Positions 1 through 6,895 of a stretch of DNA of 13,262 nt are shown here, in pieces. The position numbers and the translations under genes are program-made. The number at the start of each line of letters is the position of its first letter. The stretch's first letter is position 1. The notes beneath the pieces are model-generated. The model made no database searches, was not told where the DNA came from, and saw only the letters and a program-made list of their open reading frames with translations. Origin of the DNA: WHTB01 sp050699035 (GTDB taxonomy: Bacteria > Actinomycetota > Actinomycetes > Propionibacteriales > Nocardioidaceae); contig JBOHDE010000101.1 of the NCBI GenBank assembly GCA_050699035.1, forward strand, positions 1 to 13,262, written 5' to 3'.

Positions 1-189
1 CGGACGATCGTGGCGAACGCGCCGCTGACGCTACGCCGGTACAAGGAGATGACCACGAAGGGCTGGGAGCTGTCGGTCCACGCCGCGCTCCGCCTCAACG
101 TCGGGCCGAACCCGTACCTCAGCAAGGACCGTGAGGAAGGAATCCGTGCCTACGTGGAGAAGCGAGAGCCACGGTGGGAAGGTCGGTGA
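1..189 (+). CDS. Enoyl-CoA hydratase/isomerase family protein, C-terminal fragment
   Basis: This is the last 62 codons of a gene that begins before the window, ending at TGA 187-189. The peptide contains NAPLTLRRYKEM, LRLNVGPNPYLSKD, REEGIRAYVEKR and a final PRWEGR. That is the usual C-terminal helix of crotonase-fold enzymes, where a helix followed by 'S.D..EG..AF.EKR.P.W.G' closes the trimer interface. The crotonase family hydrates or isomerises acyl-CoA thioesters in fatty-acid or related catabolism in the cytoplasm. The catalytic residues lie upstream, so the substrate cannot be judged. The gene converges on the regulator to its right with 8 bp between stop codons. A short GTGAC/GTCAC inverted repeat (186-190, 197-201) spans both stops. 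Confidence 0.85.
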   Translation, partial: RTIVANAPLTLRRYKEMTTKGWELSVHAALRLNVGPNPYLSKDREEGIRAYVEKREPRWEGR

Positions 190-197
190 CGGACGGG

Positions 198-1193
198 TCA
201 CGGTTGGTTGCGCCAGCCCTGTCGGCCGAGGGCGAGTCCGGCCTGGAACCGGCTGGTGACGCCGAGGCGGCGGTGGATCGCGGTGATCCGTCGGCGCACT
301 GTCTGCGGTGACACGCCGAGCTGGTGGGCCATCGCCTCGTCCTTGAGCCCGGCCGCGAGGAGCGTGAGGACGGTGTTCTCGTCCGCCGTGCCTGGACTCG
401 TGTCGGTTGCATGGTGGTCGAGCTGCACGTCGGTGCCGCGTTCCCAGTAGATGTCGAAGAGCACGACGAGCGCGTCGAGCAGGGCGCAGTTGTGGACGAC
501 GAGGCCCGCATCCGTACCCCCTTCCGCATCCATGTGAGTGGGTACGAGGGCTGTGCGTCGGTCGAACAGGGCGAGCTTCAGCGGGAGACGAGTCACCACC
601 CGGGCATGTTCGCCGAGCTCGGTCATCCGCCGGACGTGTTCGAGGATCCCGGGATGGCGTAGGGCGTCCTGGTCGTAGATCACCCGTGACGTCACGCCGT
701 GGTCGAACAGCGCAGCCTGCAGGGACTCATCGTCGTCCACCCGTGGTTGGGCGACCGGCGGTCGCATGAAACCCTCCAACGAGCCGCGAGTGGCCCGCTG
801 CAGCTGCATCCATCGTTCGACCACGGCTTCGCGGCTGGTCAGGATCTCGACGAGCTCGGTGGCGCGGAGCTGGGTGGGCGGGGTGCGGAGCAGTCCCATC
901 AGCTGCGGCACGTCGAGACGGGCCTGGCTCAGCTCCTCCTCACGGGCGCTAATGAGTGCCTCGACGACGATGTCGGGGGGAGCGGGTTGGAACCGCGCCG
1001 GGGTGCCGCCCCGTCGCGTGATCAGCGCCTTGCCTTCGAGCTCGGCGAGGACGGCGCGTAGCCGTCGGTCCCCGACGGCGGAGAGTTCGCGCAGCTCGGC
1101 CGTGGTCGAGCCGGGGCAGGTCAGGAGCACGCGGTAGAGGTGTTCCTCGTCGCTGCTGACGCCCAGGGCGCCGAGCACTCGATTGTTCGTCAC
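198..1193 (-). CDS. TrmB-like/LuxR-type helix-turn-helix transcriptional regulator
   Basis: A 331-residue cytoplasmic DNA-binding protein. Residues about 15-75 (HLYRVLL, STTAELRELSAVGDRRLRAV, LEGKALITRRG) form a winged helix-turn-helix like that of TrmB regulators, followed by a charged helical linker (SAREEELSQARL). The middle (RVIYDQDALRHPGILEHV, ARVVTRLPLKLALFDRRTAL) resembles the effector/PLD-like region seen in TrmB relatives. Residues about 269-331 are a LuxR-type HTH (LLAAGLKDEAMAHQLGVSP, TVRRRITAIHRRLGV). I placed the start at GTG 1193 because AGGAGG (+ strand 1201-1206) lies 7 nt before it. The longer in-frame GTG at 1214 would put this ribosome site inside the coding sequence. The gene is divergent from the S8 protease gene at 1369, which makes that gene the obvious target candidate; this is inference. 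No effector can be named. Confidence 0.85.
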   Translation of the reverse strand: MTNNRVLGALGVSSDEEHLYRVLLTCPGSTTAELRELSAVGDRRLRAVLAELEGKALITRRGGTPARFQPAPPDIVVEALISAREEELSQARLDVPQLMGLLRTPPTQLRATELVEILTSREAVVERWMQLQRATRGSLEGFMRPPVAQPRVDDDESLQAALFDHGVTSRVIYDQDALRHPGILEHVRRMTELGEHARVVTRLPLKLALFDRRTALVPTHMDAEGGTDAGLVVHNCALLDALVVLFDIYWERGTDVQLDHHATDTSPGTADENTVLTLLAAGLKDEAMAHQLGVSPQTVRRRITAIHRRLGVTSRFQAGLALGRQGWRNQP

Positions 1194-1200
1194 GCCATCA

Positions 1201-1206
1201 CCTCCT
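1201..1206 (-). promoter_or_regulatory. Shine-Dalgarno site of the regulator gene
   Basis: AGGAGG on the minus strand, 7 nt before GTG 1193. It decides the start of the regulator, because an upstream in-frame GTG at 1214 lies on the wrong side of it. Confidence 0.8.
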
Positions 1207-1212
1207 GTGATC

Positions 1213-1227
1213 ACTTGTGCTCAACGG
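1213..1227 (+). promoter_or_regulatory. Motif shared by both S8 protease upstream regions (copy 1)
   Basis: ACTTGTGCTCAACGG, about 140 bp before the first S8 gene. A near copy, ACTTGTGTTAACGG, lies on the minus strand at 10742-10755, about 60 bp before the second S8 gene and in the same orientation relative to the gene. Further downstream both regions carry GCGC(C)AGTCA. The resemblance could reflect a common promoter element or operator; no function is shown by the sequence. It also lies just upstream of the regulator's ribosome site. Confidence 0.35.
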
Positions 1228-1240
1228 TAGCTATTGGTCA

Positions 1241-1261
1241 CGCGCAGTCATTGAGTGCGCG
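1241..1261. promoter_or_regulatory. Inverted repeat in the divergent promoter region
   Basis: CGCGCA, 9 nt, TGCGCG: perfect 6-nt arms in the space between the divergent regulator and S8 genes. Its position fits an operator for the neighbouring regulator. It is too short to exclude chance in GC-rich DNA. Confidence 0.3.
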
Positions 1262-1276
1262 AGCCGGCTTAGGAGA

Positions 1277-1291
1277 GTCTGGGGCCCAGAC
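1277..1291. promoter_or_regulatory. Palindrome GTCTGGG-G-CCCAGAC upstream of the first S8 protease
   Basis: A perfect 7+1+7 palindrome 78 bp before ATG 1369 and 84 bp before the regulator's start. It is the most symmetrical short site in this intergenic region and the best single operator candidate for the divergent pair. No copy was seen upstream of the second S8 gene, so it would not explain shared control of both proteases. Confidence 0.4.
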
Positions 1292-1356
1292 CGGTCGGTG
1301 CCGTCAGAGATCCGTTCGGAGAGTGGATCCGCTTGCGGTCCGACGACGAGAGTCGT

Positions 1357-1362
1357 GGAGGG
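1357..1362 (+). promoter_or_regulatory. Shine-Dalgarno site of the first S8 protease gene
   Basis: GGAGGG, 6 nt before ATG 1369. It fixes the start there rather than at an in-frame TTG at 1333, which would add 12 non-hydrophobic residues before the signal peptide. Confidence 0.8.
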
Positions 1363-1368
1363 ATTCTG

Positions 1369-4300
1369 ATGACGGGTCGACGACTGACGAACACCCTGTC
1401 GAGGCGACCCGCCAGGTCGGCTGCTCCGGTCATCGTGGCGGCCTTGCTGGTCCCGGCGATGATCCCCGCGCTGGTCACGGCGCTGGTCACGTCGTCACCG
1501 CCGGCGGTCGCCACGACGGAGCGGGCGGGCGCAGCCGCTGACCTCGCCGGCATCCACACCGTCACGCTGATCACGGGCGACCGAGTCAGCCTGGAGGTGT
1601 CGGCCGACGGGACGCAGGCTGCCACGATCTCCCCGGCACCGGGTCGACACCAGCACGCCTTCCAGGTCGACGAGCGCGACGGGCACCTGTTCGTGGTCCC
1701 GGCGGACGCCGTCGCCGCGATCGCCGCCGACGTCCTCGACCGTGACCTGTTCGACGTGACCGACCTGGTCCGACACCACCTGGCCGATGCCACCAGCACC
1801 GACCTGCCGGTCATCCTCGGGTACGAGGGCGGCACCAGCCGGCTCGCCGCGGTCCGTCAGGCGGAGGCGCTGCCCGGCGTCGAGACCCAGGTGTCTCTGG
1901 AGAGCATCCGCGGCGTGGCGGTCGAGGTCGAGAAGGACGCCGCGGCGAGCTTCTGGCGCGCTGCGACGTCACCGGCGGCGGCCGGGCCCAGCTTGGCACC
2001 ACGACTGGACGCTGGCATCGCGCGAGTCTGGCTGGACGAGCCGGTGCGGGCCGCAGACGAGACCAGCGCGCCGCAGATCGGCGCCCCCGCGGCCTGGGAC
2101 CTCGGTTTCGACGGCACCGGCACCACGGTCGCCGTGCTCGACACTGGCATCGACGTCGGACATCCGGACCTGGCGGACCGGGTGGTCGGGCAGATGAACT
2201 TCAGCGCGTCCGACATCGTCGGCGACCGCTTCGGGCACGGCACGCATGTGGCGTCGATCGTGGCCGGCACCGGTGCCGCCTCCGGTGGTCAACGGCAAGG
2301 CATCGCCCACGACGCCCGGCTCCTCAACGTGAAGGTGCTGGGCGACAACGGGACCGGGCTGACCTCCGACGTCATCGAGGGCGCCGAGTGGGCCGCCCAG
2401 CAGGGCGCGGATGTCGCCAACCTCAGCCTTTCGAGCGAGCCGACGGACGGGACCGACCCGGCCGCGCAGGCCCTCAATGCACTCACCGACCAGTACGGCA
2501 TCCTGTTCGTCTGCTCGGCCGGCAACATCGGCCCCGGCGAGTCGACGGTGTCGGCGCCCGGGACCGCGGACGAGGCGCTCAGCGTCGGCGCGGTCGACAG
2601 CTTCGATGCGCTGGCCGGGTTCTCGTCGCGCGGACCCCGGCTCGGTGACTTTGCCATCAAGCCGGAGATCACCGCACCGGGCGTGCTGATCACGGCCGCC
2701 CGGGCGGCCGGAACCAACCGGGGGATCCCGGTCGGCGAGCACTACACCCGCCTGTCGGGTACGTCGATGGCCGCTCCCCATGTCGCCGGCGCGGCCGCCG
2801 TACTCAAGGAACAACACCCCGAGTGGGGGCCGGCCCGGCTGAAGGCGACACTGACCAGCACCGCCGAGACCAGGCCCGGACCTTCGGTGTACGAGCAGGG
2901 TGCTGGCCGGGTCGACGTCGGCCGGTCCGTGACCCAACGCGTGTACGCCGACGTCGGCGTCGTCGACCTCGGCTACTTCCCCTGGCCCCACGACGACGCG
3001 GATCCGGTGACGGAGACCGTCACCTACACCAACAGCAGCGAGGCCGCCGTGACCCTCGAGGTCGATGCGGACGTCCGTAGCAAGGCGGGCGACCCGGTGC
3101 CGACCGGCATGCTCACCCTCAGTGCCACCGACCTGGTCATCCCTGCAGGCGAGGCGAGGGCCCTGGAGGTGACGGTCGACCCGTCCATCGGTGCGGAGGG
3201 GCGGTATGGCGGTCACCTCACCGCCACGTCGACGGCGGGCGTCCGGCTGGTCACAGCCGTCGGCTGGAACAAGGAACCGAGGATGGTGACCCTAACCGTG
3301 AACGGTGTCGGCCGCGACGATCGCGCGCCGAGAGGTCTCAGCCGGGTCGACGTGATGGACCTGGACGACAGCCGTAGCCTCACCAAGAGCCAGCCGTACG
3401 ACGAGGACGGCACCGCAACGTTCCGGCTGCCGGTCGGGAGCTACAGCGTCCTCAGCTACCTCGTCACGTACGACGAGCCACAGCGGTACCCGGTCGACGC
3501 TGCGTTGATGGGCGACCCCGAGATCACCCTCGACGAGGACACCACGCTCAACCTCGACGCCGACCAGGCCAGCGAGATCGTGGTCGACGTGGGACGGAAG
3601 ACGGAGCAGACCTCGGTGAAGCTCGGCTATTACCGGAAGCCCACCGCCGGGCCGGCCACCATCGGCGGCATCACCTTCCCCGCGCTCGATCTCCAGCTGT
3701 CGATGCAGCCGATGGCGACGGTGGCGACCGGCGAGTTCGAGGCCACCTCGACGTGGTCCCTCATCCATCCCCAGCTGGCAGCCCGGGTGGTCGGCGAGGA
3801 CCCGCTCGCGCTCGACCCCAACCACGTGACGCTGTCCGGAGGCGTCGACGGTCGCCAGACGCTACCCCTGGTCGCGGTCGGCGACGGCCAGCCCGACGAC
3901 TACGCGCAGGTCGACGCGGCTGGCAAGATCGCGCTGGCTCGCTGGGACTGGGACGACGACAGCGTCACGCGGATGGCCGCCGCGGCCACCGAGGCGGGCG
4001 CCGCCGTACTCCTCGTGTACCACGACCAGCCCGGGCGGCTGTTCCGCAACGTGACCGGCGCCGAGTTGCCCGTCTTCACAATGACCCAGGCCGAGGGGCA
4101 CGCGCTCCTCGAGCTACTCGCCGCGGGGGAGGTGCAGCTCGCTCTCGACGGCACCGCGGCCAGCCCGTACGTGTTCGACCTGATGCTGGCCGAGGCCGAC
4201 GACGTACCCGACGTGTTGTCGTACCAGCTCCGTGCCGACGACCTGGTCACGATCGAGAACCAGTTCCACGCCGACGAGAACGCGGTCGGCCGGGAGTACT

Positions 4301-5196
4301 TCGAAGTACGTCACGCGTGGCGTCCCTACCAAACCGGCACGGCTGCGTTCAGTCGACCGCTGACGACACCGCTCGCGCGGACCGAGTATGTGAACCTCGG
4401 CGACACCCGTTGGCAGCAGGGCCTCTCCCAGCGTGGCGGCAGCGAGTCCTTCCGCGAGCCGCAACGGCTGACGTACCAGGCTCGTGGCACGATCGACATG
4501 CACTGGTTCAAGCAGATCATGCGGCCCAGCGCCGACGAGACCGAGTTCGGTCCAGCGGCCGCCCGCGAAGGCGACCAGCTGAGGACGAGGCTCCCACTCG
4601 TCGTCGACTCCGACGGCCATTGGTCGTCGTCCGACAACCGCGCCGACCTGGCCACCCTCCGGCTCTATGACGGCGACCAGCTGCTCGGCCAGTCCACCTC
4701 GTGGAGCAGCCGACTGCCGATGCGCGCGCAGCCAGCCGACTACCGACTCGAGATCGAGGTGGAGCGCCCGCCGGTGTGGTGGGCGAGCCCCACCCGGACG
4801 GTCACCGAGCACGAGTTCCGGTCCCAGCCCACCGGCGAGGCATCGACAGTCCTCCCGCTGCTGCGACTCGACTACGACCTGGACCTGGACCTCGCCAACC
4901 GTGCGGCGGCGCCCCGGCTGTTCACCTTCGCCGTGCACATCGACCATCAGCGGGGCGCCGTGACCGCACCGATCGACGGTCTCGAGGCCGACGTGTCCTT
5001 CGACGACGGACAGACCTGGCAGCCGTCGCATCGGGTCAAGAAGGTGGCCAACGGTCAGTACCGCGTGACCGTGACGCACCCCGTTCCTAGCGAGACGTCC
5101 GGGTACGCGTCGTTGCGGCTACGCACCTGGGACACGGCCGGCAACCGCCTCACCCAAGAAGCCATCCGCGCCTACGGACTCTCCGACGGCCGTTGA
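1369..5196 (+). CDS. Secreted S8 (subtilisin-family) serine protease with a PA domain
   Basis: A 1275-residue exported endoprotease. The N-terminus has an Arg-rich n-region (RRLTNTLSRRPAR) and a hydrophobic stretch (APVIVAALLVPAMIPALV), read as a Sec-type signal peptide. A propeptide-like segment with VTLITGDRV (residues 65-73) follows, a motif common in large actinobacterial S8 proteins. The peptidase domain spans about 238-515. It has the full catalytic set: D258 (AVLDTGID), H290 (GHGTHVAS), oxyanion N386 (SAGNIGP) and S466 (SGTSMAAPHVAG). Beta-rich Fn3-like modules follow (VTETVTYTNSSEAAVTLEV). Residues about 852-925 look like a protease-associated (PA) domain (GKIALARWDWD, AAATEAGAAVLLVYH, LPVFTMTQAEGHALLELL). 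The C-terminus ends IRAYGLSDGR, with no sortase or membrane anchor, so the enzyme is probably released. It is homologous over its length to the protease at 7232-10681, except for the PA segment. Expression is probably controlled from the 1194-1368 region. Confidence 0.93.
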   Translation: MTGRRLTNTLSRRPARSAAPVIVAALLVPAMIPALVTALVTSSPPAVATTERAGAAADLAGIHTVTLITGDRVSLEVSADGTQAATISPAPGRHQHAFQVDERDGHLFVVPADAVAAIAADVLDRDLFDVTDLVRHHLADATSTDLPVILGYEGGTSRLAAVRQAEALPGVETQVSLESIRGVAVEVEKDAAASFWRAATSPAAAGPSLAPRLDAGIARVWLDEPVRAADETSAPQIGAPAAWDLGFDGTGTTVAVLDTGIDVGHPDLADRVVGQMNFSASDIVGDRFGHGTHVASIVAGTGAASGGQRQGIAHDARLLNVKVLGDNGTGLTSDVIEGAEWAAQQGADVANLSLSSEPTDGTDPAAQALNALTDQYGILFVCSAGNIGPGESTVSAPGTADEALSVGAVDSFDALAGFSSRGPRLGDFAIKPEITAPGVLITAARAAGTNRGIPVGEHYTRLSGTSMAAPHVAGAAAVLKEQHPEWGPARLKATLTSTAETRPGPSVYEQGAGRVDVGRSVTQRVYADVGVVDLGYFPWPHDDADPVTETVTYTNSSEAAVTLEVDADVRSKAGDPVPTGMLTLSATDLVIPAGEARALEVTVDPSIGAEGRYGGHLTATSTAGVRLVTAVGWNKEPRMVTLTVNGVGRDDRAPRGLSRVDVMDLDDSRSLTKSQPYDEDGTATFRLPVGSYSVLSYLVTYDEPQRYPVDAALMGDPEITLDEDTTLNLDADQASEIVVDVGRKTEQTSVKLGYYRKPTAGPATIGGITFPALDLQLSMQPMATVATGEFEATSTWSLIHPQLAARVVGEDPLALDPNHVTLSGGVDGRQTLPLVAVGDGQPDDYAQVDAAGKIALARWDWDDDSVTRMAAAATEAGAAVLLVYHDQPGRLFRNVTGAELPVFTMTQAEGHALLELLAAGEVQLALDGTAASPYVFDLMLAEADDVPDVLSYQLRADDLVTIENQFHADENAVGREYFEVRHAWRPYQTGTAAFSRPLTTPLARTEYVNLGDTRWQQGLSQRGGSESFREPQRLTYQARGTIDMHWFKQIMRPSADETEFGPAAAREGDQLRTRLPLVVDSDGHWSSSDNRADLATLRLYDGDQLLGQSTSWSSRLPMRAQPADYRLEIEVERPPVWWASPTRTVTEHEFRSQPTGEASTVLPLLRLDYDLDLDLANRAAAPRLFTFAVHIDHQRGAVTAPIDGLEADVSFDDGQTWQPSHRVKKVANGQYRVTVTHPVPSETSGYASLRLRTWDTAGNRLTQEAIRAYGLSDGR

Positions 5197-5252
5197 CTGG
5201 CGCGTTCGGTAGGGACAAACCGGACGTGAGGGCTACGCAACGCGCCAGTCAA
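5193..5252 (+). terminator. 14-bp perfect hairpin overlapping the S8 stop codon
   Basis: TTGACTGGCGCGTT (5193-5206) pairs perfectly with AACGCGCCAGTCAA (5239-5252) across a 32-nt loop. The left arm contains the TGA stop of the first S8 protease. There is no U-tract, so intrinsic termination is uncertain. mRNA 3'-end protection or a protein-binding inverted repeat are alternatives, since TGACTGGCGC also occurs upstream of the second S8 gene (10725-10734). Confidence 0.5.
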
Positions 5253-5286
5253 TGAGGTGGAGTGCCGGTCCGGGTCGTCCATCGCC

Positions 5287-5341
5287 GTAACCGACGAGTT
5301 TGCGGCTAAAGGCGGCTGGCGACAGCAAAGTCGTCGGTTAC
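5287..5341. repeat. 55-nt palindromic repeat element, copy 1 (left of the DUF222-HNH gene)
   Basis: The left arm GTAACCGACGAGTTTGC (5287-5303) and right arm GCAAAGTCGTCGGTTAC (5325-5341) pair over 16 of 17 positions around a 21-nt loop. The only mismatch is at arm position 12. Copy 2 at 7064-7118 has identical arm and loop lengths and is about 75% identical. It lies 91 bp after the S8 stop codon and 131 bp before the HNH start. It could be a REP-like mobile hairpin, a recognition site for the neighbouring nuclease, or a terminator. The conserved, mirrored architecture is seen directly; the role is inference. Confidence 0.75.
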
Positions 5342-5472
5342 GACCGTGACCTCGTTACGACGCGCTCAACCCACTCACACATCTGTCAGGGAGCCGAAAT
5401 TTTCTCGATTTTTCTTGTGGGTAAGGTGAATCGGGACGCTGGACTGTCGGTGGTGTCTGGTCTGATGGGGTC

Positions 5473-6879
5473 ATGGAACCGTCCGTGCAGCTGGTGTTGG
5501 ATCGCCTCGACGAGGTGTTCGACGCGGTTGCGGTGCTGCCGGTGGACGACCGGGTGCGGGTGCTGGATGTGGTGGTGGGTCGGGTCCAGTCGAGGCAGGC
5601 CGACGCCGTCGGTGTGTTGGCCGGGTCGTCGGTGTTGGCGGCGTCGGGGTGCCGGACGGTCGGTTCGTGGGCGCGGCTGCAGCTGCGGCGTGGCACGAGC
5701 GGGTTTCGGCTGGTCCGGCGGGCGGCGGTGCTGCCCGACCTGCCCGAGGTCGCTGCGGCGTTCGCAGCCGGCGCGATCACCGACGAGCACGTCGACACCT
5801 TGGTGCGGGCGACCCGGCTGTGCGGGCTGGAGACGGTGCAAACCCACCAGACCACCCTGGTCACGCTCGCGAAGGCGGCGTCGGCGAACGAGGTGCAGCA
5901 GGCGGTGGAGGTGCTGGCCGATCTGGTCCGGCCCGACCGCGACGCCGACCTGGTCGCCGCCCTCGGCGGCCGCCGGGTCACCATCGCCGGCCTCGGTGAC
6001 CTGGTCCACGTCGACGCGTTGGTCGAGCCCGCTCTCGGTGAGGCGTTGAAGACCGCGGTCGAGGCCGGCGCCGCCCACCCACCCGGCGTTGCTGCTGACG
6101 GCCGGACATTGGCGCAGCGCCGCGCCGACGCGTTCGGTGAGATCGTCCTCGCGGGCATAGCCACCGGCCTGTTCGGCACCGACCGCGACACCGACCGGAC
6201 CGACGCGAGCGACCGGGATATCGACCGGACCGACGACACCGGCTCGGGCGGCACCGACACCACCGGCGGCACCGGCCGGGGCCGGCCACCCACGGGCGGG
6301 CGTGGCAGTGGTCGTGGCTCGGGCCGGCTGCGTCCGCAGGTCGCGGTCACCGTCACCCTGGAGACCCTGGCCGGGCTGCCCGGGGCACCGAAGGCGCTGC
6401 TGGAGCACTTCGGCGTGGTCCCGACCCCGACGCTGCGGCGGCTGGTCTGCGACGGCGACCTGGCCCGCGTCGTCCTGCACACCGCCAGCGGGCTCCCACT
6501 CAACGTCGGCCGGTCCAGCCGGCTCGCCGTGAAACGCCAACGCCGGGCCCTGGCGGTGGTGTTCCGCTGTTGCGTGTTCCCCGGCTGCACGGTGCCGTTC
6601 CGGTTCTGCGAGATCCACCACCGCGACTGGTGGTGCCGCGGCGGCGACACCGACCTGGCCCTGCTGCTGCCGTACTGCTGGACCCACCACCACTTCCTCC
6701 ACGAGGACGGCTTCACCGTCACCCACCACCCCGACGGCAGGCTCGTCCACCACCGCCCCGACGGCGCCGCCATCCCCGACCCCGACCACCACCTCAAGAC
6801 CGCGGTCGACCAACTCACCCTCGACCTCCGCACCACCCCACCGGCGAGCAAGAACCAACGACCCCCACCAGCCGCCTGA
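5473..6879 (+). CDS. DUF222 and HNH-endonuclease domain protein (13E12-repeat family)
   Basis: A 468-residue protein with no signal peptide. Residues about 10-235 are the helical DUF222 region (VLDRLDEVFDAVAVLP, VGSWARLQLRRGTSGF, AAFAAGAITDEHVDTLV). Residues about 236-285 are a low-complexity Asp/Thr/Arg then Gly/Arg linker containing a 30-nt in-frame duplication. The C-terminus is an HNH module: C367-x4-C372, C379-EIHH (H382, H383), GGDTDL and C402-x2-H405 with HHHFLH. The HNH family cleaves or nicks DNA using one metal ion. The central Asn usually found in 'TDLDNL' is Leu397 here (TDLALL), so activity is uncertain. ATG 5473 is the first in-frame start after a TAA at 5422-5424. Only a poor, close GGGG precedes it, after an AT-rich tract (5398-5416) that may hold the promoter. 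DUF222-HNH proteins, often multicopy in actinobacteria, include the mycobacterial REP13E12 proteins; their function is unsettled. The gene sits between two palindromic repeats and two convergent protease genes, as expected for an insertion. Confidence 0.9.
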   Translation: MEPSVQLVLDRLDEVFDAVAVLPVDDRVRVLDVVVGRVQSRQADAVGVLAGSSVLAASGCRTVGSWARLQLRRGTSGFRLVRRAAVLPDLPEVAAAFAAGAITDEHVDTLVRATRLCGLETVQTHQTTLVTLAKAASANEVQQAVEVLADLVRPDRDADLVAALGGRRVTIAGLGDLVHVDALVEPALGEALKTAVEAGAAHPPGVAADGRTLAQRRADAFGEIVLAGIATGLFGTDRDTDRTDASDRDIDRTDDTGSGGTDTTGGTGRGRPPTGGRGSGRGSGRLRPQVAVTVTLETLAGLPGAPKALLEHFGVVPTPTLRRLVCDGDLARVVLHTASGLPLNVGRSSRLAVKRQRRALAVVFRCCVFPGCTVPFRFCEIHHRDWWCRGGDTDLALLLPYCWTHHHFLHEDGFTVTHHPDGRLVHHRPDGAAIPDPDHHLKTAVDQLTLDLRTTPPASKNQRPPPAA

Positions 6880-6895
6880 GCGGCTACGGCCGCTC
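6878..6895 (+). terminator. GC hairpin with C(UACG)G tetraloop at the HNH stop codon
   Basis: GAGCGGC (6878-6884), loop TACG, GCCGCTC (6889-6895). The 7-bp stem is closed as C(UACG)G, a member of the exceptionally stable UNCG tetraloop class. The left arm overlaps the TGA at 6877-6879. No U-tract follows, which is common for high-GC organisms. It probably terminates or stabilises the 3' end of the HNH transcript. Confidence 0.5.

Noticed and set aside
1194..1214. Upstream GTG start for the regulator
   Set aside because: It would place the strong AGGAGG inside the coding region; GTG 1193 has ideal spacing from it.
1333..1368. TTG start extending the first S8 protein by 12 residues
   Set aside because: The added residues are charged and lie before the signal peptide, and GGAGGG is correctly spaced only for ATG 1369.
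1969..3216. Minus-strand 415-codon open frame inside the first S8 gene
   Set aside because: It mirrors the S8 catalytic domain on the opposite strand and has no protein-like features of its own.
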